The notes under the pieces were generated by a model. It was not told the DNA's origin, ran no database searches, and was given only the letters and a program-made list of their open reading frames with translations. Shown here one piece after another: positions 41,844-50,311 of a stretch of 64,000 bases of DNA. The position numbers and the translations under genes were made by a program. The stretch is from JAGWBD01 sp965220615. Lineage in GTDB: Bacteria; Chloroflexota; Anaerolineae; Aggregatilineales; Phototrophicaceae. Each line of letters begins with the position of its first letter. Position 1 is the stretch's first letter. The stretch spans positions 620,001 to 684,000 of the forward strand of contig CBDCQL010000001.1 in NCBI GenBank assembly GCA_965220615.1. Reading direction: 5' to 3'.

Positions 41844-43436
41844 ATGGGCGGAGCGCGACAGTTCCCGGACACGCTGGAGGCGCAACTGAAGGCCCTGGAG
41901 CGGGATGAGGAGGTGTCGGGCTATACCGCCGCGCGCGAGGCGCTGGCGGATGATCCGGCGCGCCCGCTCTACCACTTCTCGCCGCCAGGCGAGTGGATGA
42001 ACGACCCCAACGGTATCTGCCAGTGGGGGGGACGCTACCATCTCTTCTACCAGTATAATCCACTCAGGCTGGAGCCGATTGGCTCCCCGCGGCAACACCG
42101 CGGCATCAGTTGGGGTCATACGGTCAGCGACGACCTGGTCAACTGGCGCGACCTGCCGATCGCGCTGCGTCCGGTGGGGAACGAACTGGGCTGCTACAGC
42201 GGCCAGACCCTGGTCGATGGGGACCGGGTGATCGCCACCTATCACGCCCCATTCGCAGGCAACGTGATCACGGTCTCCAGCGACCCGCTGCTGCTCAACT
42301 GGGAACACCCGCCGTACAACCCGGCCATCCCCGGCGAGACCGACCCCGACGACGTCGGCGTCTGCCACGGCCCCGACGGGGACTATCTCCTCTTCGATCC
42401 CTGCATCTGGAAAGAGGAAGATGGCTACTATTCGCTTTCCGGCACCTACACGCGAGGCTCCCGCAGCGTCGACTGCCTCGGCGTCGTTCACATCTTTCAC
42501 TCGCCGGACCTGGTCGAGTGGAAATGGCTGGGGCCGATGGTGAGCGATGACCAGCTGGCCGAGCCGGGCGAGGACATGGCGGTGCCCAACTTCTGGCCGA
42601 TCAGCGACGACAAGCACATGTTGCTGCTCTTCAGCCACAAGCGCGCCGGCCGCTACTACATCGGCAGCTACGATGACGAGACGCACCGCTTCACGCCGGA
42701 GACGCACGGCCGCATGAACTACGGCCCCTGGACGGTCGGCAGCCTGCACGCGCCCTCGGCCACGGTCGACGCCTCGGGTCGCTACCTCGGCATCTTCAAC
42801 GTCAAGGAAGGGCGTGATCCTCGCGGCTGGTACGACATCATGTCGCTGCCGCGGCACTACTGGCTGGCGGAGGACGACACGCTGCGCATGGCGCCGGTGC
42901 CCGAACTGGAGGGCCAGCGTTTTGACGGGGTGCAGGTCGCGGCGCAGGAAATCGCGGCCAACAGCGAGCAGTTGCTGGAGAACGTCAGCGGCCAGGCGAT
43001 CGAGATCGAGGCGGTCATCGAGCCGGGCGCGGCGCGCGAGGTCGGGTTGACCGTGTTGCGCTCGCCGGACGGGGCGGAGCAGACGCGCATTTCCTTCTTC
43101 ACGGCGCTGCACGACCGTCGCGCCAACCCGGGCTGGCTGCAGATCGATACTTCGCAGTCCACGCTGGCGGGCGACGTGCATGGACGTCCGCCGGAGCAGG
43201 GGCCGCTGGACATCGACGCCGATGAAGCCCTGCATCTGCGCATCTTCATCGACCGCAGCATCATCGAGGTCTTCGCCAACGACGTGCAGTGTCTGACCCT
43301 GCGCGTCTACCCCTCGCGGGCGGACAGCGCGGGGGTGAGTCTTTTCGCGCGCGGCGGCGCGGCGCAGTTGCGTTCGCTACGCGCCTGGCAGATGCGCAGC
43401 GTGTGGCCGGAACTGAAACAATTCGAGGGCCGCTGA
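41844..43436 (+). CDS. GH32 beta-fructosidase, tandem copy 3
   Basis: A 530-residue paralogue with the fullest canonical first motif, WMNDPNGI, then LFDPCIWKEEDGYY and GEDMAVPNFWPI. Blade 1-2 loops differ (YNPLRLEPIGSP, PPYNPAIPGETDPDD). The spacer from copy 2 is 29 bases and repeats the copy 3-4 spacer nearly exactly (GAGCGCGGCGATACACAGGGAGAACCGGACC), with GGGAGAA as ribosome site at ATG 41844. The open frame upstream into copy 2 is not used. Confidence 0.9.
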   Translation: MGGARQFPDTLEAQLKALERDEEVSGYTAAREALADDPARPLYHFSPPGEWMNDPNGICQWGGRYHLFYQYNPLRLEPIGSPRQHRGISWGHTVSDDLVNWRDLPIALRPVGNELGCYSGQTLVDGDRVIATYHAPFAGNVITVSSDPLLLNWEHPPYNPAIPGETDPDDVGVCHGPDGDYLLFDPCIWKEEDGYYSLSGTYTRGSRSVDCLGVVHIFHSPDLVEWKWLGPMVSDDQLAEPGEDMAVPNFWPISDDKHMLLLFSHKRAGRYYIGSYDDETHRFTPETHGRMNYGPWTVGSLHAPSATVDASGRYLGIFNVKEGRDPRGWYDIMSLPRHYWLAEDDTLRMAPVPELEGQRFDGVQVAAQEIAANSEQLLENVSGQAIEIEAVIEPGAAREVGLTVLRSPDGAEQTRISFFTALHDRRANPGWLQIDTSQSTLAGDVHGRPPEQGPLDIDADEALHLRIFIDRSIIEVFANDVQCLTLRVYPSRADSAGVSLFARGGAAQLRSLRAWQMRSVWPELKQFEGR

Positions 43437-43465
43437 GCGCTGCGATACACAGGGAGGACCGGACC

Positions 43466-45070
43466 ATGGCTGAAGCGCGACTGTTCCCGGATACGCTGGA
43501 GGCGCAACTTGAGGCCCTGAAACGGGACGAAGAAGTGCTGGGCTATACCGCCGCGCGCGAGGCGCTGGTGGATGATCCGGCGCGCCCGCTCTATCATCTG
43601 TCGCCGCCCGGCAAGTTCATGAACGATCCCAATGGCCTCTGTCAGTGGCAGGGACGCTACCATCTTTTTTACCAGTTTCACCCGGCGGGCCTGGAGCCAG
43701 GCGGCTTCAAGTCGCCGAGCGTCGGCGTCAGCTGGGGCCACGCGGTCAGCGACGACCTCGTCAACTGGCGCGACCTGCCGATCGCGCTGCATCCGGCGGG
43801 TGACGAACGCTCCTGTTTCAGCGGCCAGACCCTGGTCGAGGACGAGCGCGTGATCGCCATGTACCACGGACTCTTCGCCGGCAACGCCCTCGCCACGGCC
43901 AGCGACCCGCTGCTGCTCAACTGGGAACGCCACCCGAACAACCCGGTCATCCCCGGCGAGACCGACCCCGACGACGTCGGCACCTGCGTCGCTCCCGGCG
44001 GCGAGTATCTCATCTTCGATCCCTGCATCTGGAAAGAGGAGGACGGTTACTATTCGCTCTCCGGCGCCTACATGCAGGGCACGCAGGGCGGCACGCGCAG
44101 CGTCGATTGCCGCGGCGTCGACCACATCTTCCATTCGAAGGACCTCTCAGAGTGGGAGTGGCTGGGGCCGATGGTGGCCGACGAGGTGCTGGCCGAGCCG
44201 GGCGAGGACATGGCCGTGCCCAACTTCTGGCCGATCGGCAACGGGCGTCACCTGCTGCTGGTCTACAGCCACAAACACGCCGGCCGCTACTACATCGGCC
44301 ACTATGACCGGGAGACGCATCGCTTCCACCCCGAGACGCACGGGCGCATGAATTACGGCCCCTGGGCCATGGGCAGCCTGCACGCGCCCAGTGCCACCAT
44401 CGACGCCTCGGGCCGCTACCTCGGCATCTTCAACGTCAAGGAAGGGCGCGAGCACCGCGGTTGGAACGACGTGATGACCCTGCCGCGGCACTACTGGCTG
44501 GCGGAGGACAACACGCTGCGCATGGCGCCGGTGCCCGAGCTTGAGTCGCTGCGCCACGACGAAGAGTCGCGCGGCCCGCTGGAGATTCCGGCCAATGACG
44601 AGTTGCTGCTGGAGGGCATGGGCGGCCAGGCGATCGAGATCGAGGCCGTCATCGACCCCGGCAACGCGCTGGAGTTCGGCCTGAACGTGCTGCGCTCGCC
44701 GGACGGCGCGGAGCAGACGCGCGTCTCCTGGTACCCCTGGCAGTTCGGCCGTCGCGCCAACCCCGGCTGGCTGCAGATCGACCCGACGCGCAGTTCGCTG
44801 GCGGCCGACGTGCATCCGCGTCCGGCAGAGACCGGCCCGCTGACCCTTGTCGACGGCGAGGCCCTGCACTTGCGTATCTTCATCGACCGCAGCATCATCG
44901 AGGTCTTCGCCAACGAGCGGCAGTGCCTGACGCTGCGCGTTTATCCGGAGCGGGCGGACAGCCGTGGCATTTCTCTCTTCGCGCGCGGCCGGCCCGTGCA
45001 ACTGCGCTCGCTGAAAGTCTGGCAGATGCGCAGCGTCTGGCCGGAACTGAAGGGCCGCGAAGGGCAGTAG
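43466..45070 (+). CDS. GH32 beta-fructosidase, tandem copy 4
   Basis: A 534-residue paralogue, the most divergent in its C-terminal sandwich (LESLRHDEESRGPLEIP, SWYPWQFGRRANPGW, HPRPAETGPL). Catalytic motifs are kept: FMNDPNGL, IFDPCIWKEEDGYY, GEDMAVPNFWPI. The central GTRSVDCRGVDHIF loop is shared with copy 3, while copies 1 and 2 share a different loop, so the array shows mosaic exchange. GGGAGGAC precedes ATG 43466. The sulfatase gene follows after 33 bases. Confidence 0.9.
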   Translation: MAEARLFPDTLEAQLEALKRDEEVLGYTAAREALVDDPARPLYHLSPPGKFMNDPNGLCQWQGRYHLFYQFHPAGLEPGGFKSPSVGVSWGHAVSDDLVNWRDLPIALHPAGDERSCFSGQTLVEDERVIAMYHGLFAGNALATASDPLLLNWERHPNNPVIPGETDPDDVGTCVAPGGEYLIFDPCIWKEEDGYYSLSGAYMQGTQGGTRSVDCRGVDHIFHSKDLSEWEWLGPMVADEVLAEPGEDMAVPNFWPIGNGRHLLLVYSHKHAGRYYIGHYDRETHRFHPETHGRMNYGPWAMGSLHAPSATIDASGRYLGIFNVKEGREHRGWNDVMTLPRHYWLAEDNTLRMAPVPELESLRHDEESRGPLEIPANDELLLEGMGGQAIEIEAVIDPGNALEFGLNVLRSPDGAEQTRVSWYPWQFGRRANPGWLQIDPTRSSLAADVHPRPAETGPLTLVDGEALHLRIFIDRSIIEVFANERQCLTLRVYPERADSRGISLFARGRPVQLRSLKVWQMRSVWPELKGREGQ

Positions 45071-45103
45071 GGCTTTATTCGAAAGCAGCAGGAGAGGCGG
45101 GGC

Positions 45104-46504
45104 ATGTCACAGGGACCCAACATTCTGTTCATCCTGGCGGACCAGGTGCGCGCCAGTTCGCTGCCGACCTGGGGCGAAACGCAGATCGAGACGCCGCATC
45201 TGCAGCGCCTGGCCGGCGAAAGCGTGATTCTGGACAACATGATCGCCACCGCGCCGGTCTGCACGCCCTACCGCGCCATGCTGACCACCGGCCGGCACCC
45301 GCAGACGACCGGCCACATCATGAACTTCGTCAACACGCGCCACGACGAAATCGGCCTCGGCGACGTCTTCGCGCGCAACGGCTGGCGCACGTCCTGGGTC
45401 GGCAAGTGGCATTTGCACCGCGGCTCCTTCCCCGAAATCGATGGCGGCGACTACGTGCCCGAGGGTCGCGACCGCCTGGGATTCGAGCACTGGCGCGGCT
45501 ACAACTTTCACACCGACTACTTCGGCGGCAAGGTCAACACCGAAGACTGGCACAACGAAAGCTGGGAGGGCTACGAGACCGACGCCCTCGCGCGTTACGC
45601 CATCGAGTTCATGGATGGCGTCGCCGACGACGAGCGTTTCTGCCTCTTCGTCTCGCCGCACCAGGCGCACTACACGCCCTACCGCTACGCGCCCGAGCAG
45701 TACTACCAGCGCCTGCCGGAGGAACTGACCCTGCCGGCCAATACGCCGCCGGAGATGGTGGAGGGCTTGCAACAGTCCCTGCGCGACTACCTCGCCATGA
45801 TCCTGACGCTCGACGACATGGTGGGCGACTTGCTGGCCTACCTCGAGCGCAGCGGCCGCGCGCAGGACACGCTGGTCATCTTCACCGCCGACCACGGCAC
45901 ACAGATGGGCTCCCAGGGCGGCCACGCCTGGGAGAAGAAGCAGCCCTGGGAGGAGTCTATACGCGTGCCCTGGATGATGCGCTGGCCGGGCGTCTTCGAG
46001 GGCGGCATCAGGCGCGACCCGCTGACCGCGCCGGTGGACATCTTCCCGACCCTCTGCGGCCTCTGCAACCTGCCGCTGCCGCGCACGGTCGAGGGCTACA
46101 ACCTGGCCGACGCCTGGCGCGGTTTGCCCGGCGCCTTCGAGCAGGAGGCCTTGCTGACGATGAACTTCAGCGCCTCGCACGACTGGCTGCTGGACGGCCA
46201 CGACTGGCGCGGCGTGCGCACGAAGACGCATTCCTTCGCGCGGCGTCTGGCCGGCGACGACGAACTCTACGACCTGGCGGCGGACCCGCTGCAAATGAAC
46301 AACCTGGCGGGTTCGGCGGATGCGGCCGGCGTTCAGGAGGAACTCGAAACGCAGCTGGACGCCTTTCTGGCGCTGCGCAACGATTCCTTCCGGCCCTGCC
46401 GCGAGTATTCGGACTGGTTCGACAACCAGCGCCGCGTGGTGCGCAACATGTTCGGTCCCCTGGGCGACCCGGAGGACGAGCCGGACTGGTCGCTGCTGTG
46501 GTGA
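45104..46504 (+). CDS. Sulfatase (S1 family, formylglycine-dependent)
   Basis: A 466-residue hydrolase of sulfate esters. NILFILADQVRASS carries the N-terminal metal ligand. APVCTPYRAMLTTGR holds Cys53 in the CxPxR motif that an FGE or anSME enzyme must convert to formylglycine; neither is in the window. VGKWHLHRG and VIFTADHGTQMGSQGGHAWEKKQPWEESIRVP complete the metal and sulfate site. There is no signal peptide, so it acts in the cytoplasm. Placed directly after the GH32 array, it suggests a sulfated, fructose-containing oligosaccharide. AGGAGAGGCGGGG precedes the ATG. Confidence 0.92.
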   Translation: MSQGPNILFILADQVRASSLPTWGETQIETPHLQRLAGESVILDNMIATAPVCTPYRAMLTTGRHPQTTGHIMNFVNTRHDEIGLGDVFARNGWRTSWVGKWHLHRGSFPEIDGGDYVPEGRDRLGFEHWRGYNFHTDYFGGKVNTEDWHNESWEGYETDALARYAIEFMDGVADDERFCLFVSPHQAHYTPYRYAPEQYYQRLPEELTLPANTPPEMVEGLQQSLRDYLAMILTLDDMVGDLLAYLERSGRAQDTLVIFTADHGTQMGSQGGHAWEKKQPWEESIRVPWMMRWPGVFEGGIRRDPLTAPVDIFPTLCGLCNLPLPRTVEGYNLADAWRGLPGAFEQEALLTMNFSASHDWLLDGHDWRGVRTKTHSFARRLAGDDELYDLAADPLQMNNLAGSADAAGVQEELETQLDAFLALRNDSFRPCREYSDWFDNQRRVVRNMFGPLGDPEDEPDWSLLW

Positions 46505-46623
46505 ACGTGACTTAAGTCGCTCCGTTTTCCGGCCTGCGAAGAGTCTGTTTCACCGGGAACTGGAACGATAATTTGCAGGCCCGCACCCTGAGGGAGAGGA
46601 GGCGAATTGGCCGCCGGTCAGGG

Positions 46624-47121
46624 TCAGTCCTGAATTGCTGAATACACAACTTTGCCGTTTTTGCGTGCCCAACTCTCCGGGAAGCCTACGCGGGAAATTT
46701 CGTTGCGACTTCTGTCCAGTTTTCGAATGGCTTCGCGTTCCACGAGATGCGGGTCCAGTTCGTAGATCGCCTTAACCATTGTCTGATCTTCTGCAAAAAA
46801 TATGACCAGATATATTTTGCTGTTCCTTCTTATTCGTGCAAGTGATTGTTCACGCTTTTCTCCTGGGCTTTTGAACATCCTGTCAAATTGACCCGAGCCA
46901 CCTTCCTTACAGGTCAAATACTCAAATGTAATGTGAGGATTCTGAGGATCGCGAGCATCAGGGTCACGCTTTGAGGAAATCAGTTCGTGCCCAAGAATCT
47001 CGGCAATTATCATTTCCTTGACAAGACCGGGTTGGAGAAGGTTGGGTATACTTGCCGCTTTGGCCAGCTTCGATGCTTCACGTACCAAAGCGATAATGCG
47101 CGCATAGGGCCGAACTGACAA
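46624..47121 (-). CDS. Probable type II restriction endonuclease
   Basis: A 165-residue protein translated from TTG, one base after the stop of the methyltransferase gene at 47123, in AT-richer DNA. No named family is certain. The central HITFEYLTCKEGGSGQFDRM has Glu and Lys spaced as in PD-(D/E)xK nucleases, preceded by KRDPDARDPQ that could give the Asp, and IIAEILGHELI looks like the helix before such a core. Tight coupling to a methyltransferase is the main support. An internal ATG (codon 37) would shorten it to 129 residues. The 119 bases upstream (46505-46623) hold nothing recognisable. Confidence 0.68.
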   Translation of the reverse strand: MSVRPYARIIALVREASKLAKAASIPNLLQPGLVKEMIIAEILGHELISSKRDPDARDPQNPHITFEYLTCKEGGSGQFDRMFKSPGEKREQSLARIRRNSKIYLVIFFAEDQTMVKAIYELDPHLVEREAIRKLDRSRNEISRVGFPESWARKNGKVVYSAIQD

Positions 47122-47122
47122 A

Positions 47123-47920
47123 TCAAAGTTCCAGCGTCAATTGCTGCGCATCCAGTTTACGCAATCTGTCATTGGCGATATGAATGAAGTCCGGGTTCAT
47201 CTCCATGGCGATGAAGTCACGCCCGGTTTTCCTGCACACCACCGGCCCCGTTCCAACACCCGCGAACGGGTCAAGAACCAGATCGCCTGGAGAGGAACTG
47301 GCCAGAACTATTCGTTCCAACAGTTTCTCGGGCTTTTGGATGGTATTGAGCGCTTCCCTGCAAGCCAGCTCCCTTGACTTGTAGGTAAGTTGCTTGATAT
47401 CGCCCCAGACATCACCGGGGTTTTTTCCCTTGTCATTAAATTTCGTCCCGGGGTACTTTCCGTTTTTTACTGACGGGACACTTTCGCAGCGAAGGCGATG
47501 CTCCAACTCAACCAGTTGGGGTACCCTGATGCTATCCAGATTGAAACGACGCGCTCTTTTTCCTTTAATGAAGTAGCAGATGATGTCATGGTTGTTTGTG
47601 TAGGAAATCCTGCCCTGGGCCAGTCTGCTGGGTTGATACCAGACTATTCTGGACTTCAGATTCAAATGCGGGCGGTAATCGATAAAGTCAATGCAGTCAG
47701 GTTTCCCAAAAAGATAGAGTGCGCCCCCATCTTTTAGTTTCAGGGCAAAACGTCTTATCAGGTTAAGGTTGTATTCCTGAATGCAGCCGATTCTGTCCCA
47801 CTCATTGCTGGTCGTACCATAAGGGCCGTCACAGACAACGAGATCGATTGAATTGTCTTCAATCTCTTCCAGAAGTTCCAGTGTGTCACCACGATGGATT
47901 TGGTTCTTTTTGAGCGGCAT
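47123..47920 (-). CDS. Type II DNA methyltransferase (N4/N6 amino class)
   Basis: A 265-residue S-adenosylmethionine-dependent DNA methyltransferase: motif IV is DGPYG (residues 31-35) in place of DPPY or SPPY, with motif I (VLDPFAGVGTGPVVC) near residue 220, so the beta order. IQKPEKLLERIVLASS is motif X. The target region between 90 and 190 is Lys/Arg-rich (IKGKRARRFNLDSIRVPQ). The second position of motif IV, Gly for Pro, is unusual and may alter base choice. GC is low relative to neighbours. It forms an R-M pair with the downstream gene at 46624. Confidence 0.87.
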   Translation of the reverse strand: MPLKKNQIHRGDTLELLEEIEDNSIDLVVCDGPYGTTSNEWDRIGCIQEYNLNLIRRFALKLKDGGALYLFGKPDCIDFIDYRPHLNLKSRIVWYQPSRLAQGRISYTNNHDIICYFIKGKRARRFNLDSIRVPQLVELEHRLRCESVPSVKNGKYPGTKFNDKGKNPGDVWGDIKQLTYKSRELACREALNTIQKPEKLLERIVLASSSPGDLVLDPFAGVGTGPVVCRKTGRDFIAMEMNPDFIHIANDRLRKLDAQQLTLEL

Positions 47921-47973
47921 CAGCGAGTCCCGTTACGGAGTAATGGCAAACAATGATGCAATCTTACCCTCCC

Positions 47974-48011
47974 AAAAAAATTCTGCTGGCGATCAGGTGT
48001 CGCCAGCAGAA
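47974..48011 (-). terminator. Rho-independent terminator of the dioxygenase gene
   Basis: Read on the minus strand: perfect 12-bp stem TTCTGCTGGCGA / TCGCCAGCAGAA (48011-48000 and 47992-47981) with a 7-base loop, then seven T. It lies 39 bases after the stop at 48051. The remaining gap to the methyltransferase (47921-47973) is unremarkable. Confidence 0.92.
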
Positions 48012-48050
48012 GTGAGAGATTCAGACTGAGATTGTTGCCAAATTGATACC

Positions 48051-49085
48051 TCAGGCCTCGCCGAGGGCCTCCAGCGCGCGCTGCGCCTGTGCCTCGTCCT
48101 TCGTGATGCGCACCACGCGCCGCAGATGCAACTGCGCGTGTTCGTTGCCGTTGCGCGCCATCTCCAGCGCCTGTTCGAAGCCGCGCAGGTTGTAGCTGGG
48201 GTCGCCGGCCCGGACCGGGAATTCGTAGCCCTCCCAGTAGTACTTGAGATCGTCGCTCTGCCAGTCCGCGTAGATCTCCTCCCAGGTGATGGGCGGGTCC
48301 ACGTGCTCGGTCAGATGCGGCGTCAACATGCCCTCGCTAACCGGGTTGCCGATGGCGAAGTAGCGGTTGTCGAGCGAGATGCGCATGCGGTTGTCGGTGA
48401 CGTTGGGCAGGGCGCGGTGGATCATCAGGGCTTCGAAGATCAGCGTGTCGCCGGGTTCGTAGTCGATGGTGTGCCAGGCGCCGTCAAAGCTGTCCACCTC
48501 GACGTTGAGCCCGCCCGCGCCGAGGGAGAAGTGGTGGTCGAGTACGCGGTTGACCTTGTGCGAGCCGGGCAGCACGGCCAGGCCGCCCAGTTCGGCCGGG
48601 CAGTCGCCGACGGGCGCCCAGGCGGTCCAGGTATCGAAGCTGCCCTGGAAGTGGACGTAGTCCTGATGGGTGGGCGTGGTGTGCTCGGTGTATTGCGGGA
48701 ACCAGAGACGCGCGATCTTCTGCGGATGCGGCAGCACCGGCTTGCCGGCGATGCGCGCGATCATGTCCACGATCTCCGGCAGATGCGCGGAACGATGGAA
48801 GGACTCGAGGGCGTAGACCTTGTGGTAGACGTCGGTGTAGCCCTCGTCACCCTCGGTGCAGACGCGGTCCACGTCGGCGATGCCGTCCATCGGGTCTGTG
48901 CCGGGCAGCAACCAGCCGCCTTCCTGCAGCACCGTGTTGATGTCGAGCCGCAACTCCATCATCTTGTCCGGGTCCTGCAGCTTCCTGAAGAACAGGTAGC
49001 CTTCGTCAGCCAGCCGCCGCTGTAACTCGTCCCCGTCATTCATCGCGTCGTTGGAGACGCGCAGTTCTTTCAGTTCGCTGTCCAT
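48051..49085 (-). CDS. Phytanoyl-CoA dioxygenase-like Fe(II)/2-oxoglutarate oxygenase
   Basis: A 344-residue PhyH-superfamily oxygenase. THQDYVHF (about residue 152) gives the His-x-Asp iron ligands; IHRALPNVTDNRMRISLDNRY gives the distal His and the Arg that binds 2-oxoglutarate. LADEGYLFFRKL at the start is typical. The family hydroxylates varied small molecules; the substrate is unknown and need not be phytanoyl-CoA. ATG 49085 has GGAG nine bases upstream; upstream in-frame starts at 49112 and 49202 enter the shared promoter region. It is divergent from the ADP-ribosylglycohydrolase (83-base gap), so the two are probably co-regulated. Confidence 0.9.
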   Translation of the reverse strand: MDSELKELRVSNDAMNDGDELQRRLADEGYLFFRKLQDPDKMMELRLDINTVLQEGGWLLPGTDPMDGIADVDRVCTEGDEGYTDVYHKVYALESFHRSAHLPEIVDMIARIAGKPVLPHPQKIARLWFPQYTEHTTPTHQDYVHFQGSFDTWTAWAPVGDCPAELGGLAVLPGSHKVNRVLDHHFSLGAGGLNVEVDSFDGAWHTIDYEPGDTLIFEALMIHRALPNVTDNRMRISLDNRYFAIGNPVSEGMLTPHLTEHVDPPITWEEIYADWQSDDLKYYWEGYEFPVRAGDPSYNLRGFEQALEMARNGNEHAQLHLRRVVRITKDEAQAQRALEALGEA

Positions 49086-49167
49086 TTGTTTTGCTCCATC
49101 AATAATAGCCATTCGCGGCGCGCGAAAGTATAACACAGGTCTGCCTGATGCCACGAAAGGAATTGGT

Positions 49168-50307
49168 ATGAACCCGTCTGACAACAGCGTCCTGCTGGAC
49201 AAGGTGCGCGGCTGCCTTTACGGTGGCGCGATCGGCGATGCCCTCGGCGCGCCCGTCGAGGGGTACACGCCCGAAAGGATTAACGAACTCTACGGTGTGA
49301 TCACCGACTTCGTCCCGACCCTCGACGACAGCCCCAGGCGCCGCCATCGCAGGGAAGGGCGCTACACTGACGACACGCACATGGTACAGGCACTGAGCCA
49401 GGCCTACATCGATGAAAACGGGCACCTCGACGCCCACAGCTTCGCCCGCCGCATCGTGCCGCTGATTCTGCAGCCGCGCTGGATCCCCGACCTCGAACGC
49501 GAGATGCCCATCGTGGAGCGTCTCTTCTACCCCGAGAAGTGGCTCTACATTCGCAACGGCCTGGCCAACGCCGACCCGCGCAGCGCCGGTGTGGGCAACA
49601 TGGTCAACTGCGGCGCGGCGATGTACGCGGCGCCGATCGGCATCGTCAACGCCGGCGATCCCGTCAGCGCCTACCACGAGGCGGTCGACGTGCTCAGCGC
49701 GCACCAGTACAGTTACGGTCTGGAGGCCGCGGCGGTGATCGCGACGGCCGTGGCCGAGGCCTTCCGGCCCGGCGCCAGCGTCGACAGCATCATCGACGTG
49801 GTGCTGTCGCTGGCCAAGGACGGCACGCGCAAGGCCATTGAGGCCGTCGTGGAGTGCGCGCGGGGTTACGACAACTGGTTCGAGGCCATCGGTCCGCTGC
49901 GCGACGCCATGCGCCCCTGGGACGGCGCGCCGGATATCCTGGGCGACCGCGGAAAGGGCAACAACGACAACACGCCCAGCCGCGAGCACAGCATCGAGGA
50001 AGCGCCGATCGCGCTGGCTTTCCTCGTGGTCGCGAAGGGTGACTTCGCGGGCAGCATCTGCGGCGGCACCAACTACGGCCGCGACAACGACTCGATCGCG
50101 GGCAAGGCCGGCGCGATCGCCGGTGCGCTGCACGGCGCCTCGGCCATTCGCCAGGACTGGATCAAGCAGGTCCGCAGCGCCAACGACATCGACCTGGACC
50201 CCATGGCGCGGGATCTGACGGCGCTGGTCTGCAAGTTGCAGCGGGAACAGCTGGCGGCGGCGCAGGATCGCGCGGCGGACTTCTCGAAGCTACTGGCCGC
50301 GCGCTGA
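49168..50307 (+). CDS. ADP-ribosylglycohydrolase (DraG/ARH-like)
   Basis: A 379-residue all-helical dinuclear-magnesium hydrolase. CLYGGAIGDALGAPVEG opens the fold, GRYTDDTHM gives the first metal cluster, and GGTNYGRDNDSIAGKAGAIAGALHG the second. Such enzymes remove ADP-ribose from proteins or nucleosides, and some members act on other N-glycosides, so a role in nucleoside-like or sugar turnover with the adjacent dioxygenase is possible. AAAGGA precedes ATG 49168; the frame is open upstream to 49051, inside the dioxygenase gene. Convergent with the phosphoesterase, four bases apart. Confidence 0.9.
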   Translation: MNPSDNSVLLDKVRGCLYGGAIGDALGAPVEGYTPERINELYGVITDFVPTLDDSPRRRHRREGRYTDDTHMVQALSQAYIDENGHLDAHSFARRIVPLILQPRWIPDLEREMPIVERLFYPEKWLYIRNGLANADPRSAGVGNMVNCGAAMYAAPIGIVNAGDPVSAYHEAVDVLSAHQYSYGLEAAAVIATAVAEAFRPGASVDSIIDVVLSLAKDGTRKAIEAVVECARGYDNWFEAIGPLRDAMRPWDGAPDILGDRGKGNNDNTPSREHSIEEAPIALAFLVVAKGDFAGSICGGTNYGRDNDSIAGKAGAIAGALHGASAIRQDWIKQVRSANDIDLDPMARDLTALVCKLQREQLAAAQDRAADFSKLLAAR

Positions 50308-50311
50308 GGGT

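Noticed and set aside
38619..43235. Several 400-520 codon antisense frames over the GH32 array
   Set aside because: They recur in each paralogue because the sense genes are alike; no start sites or recognisable domains.
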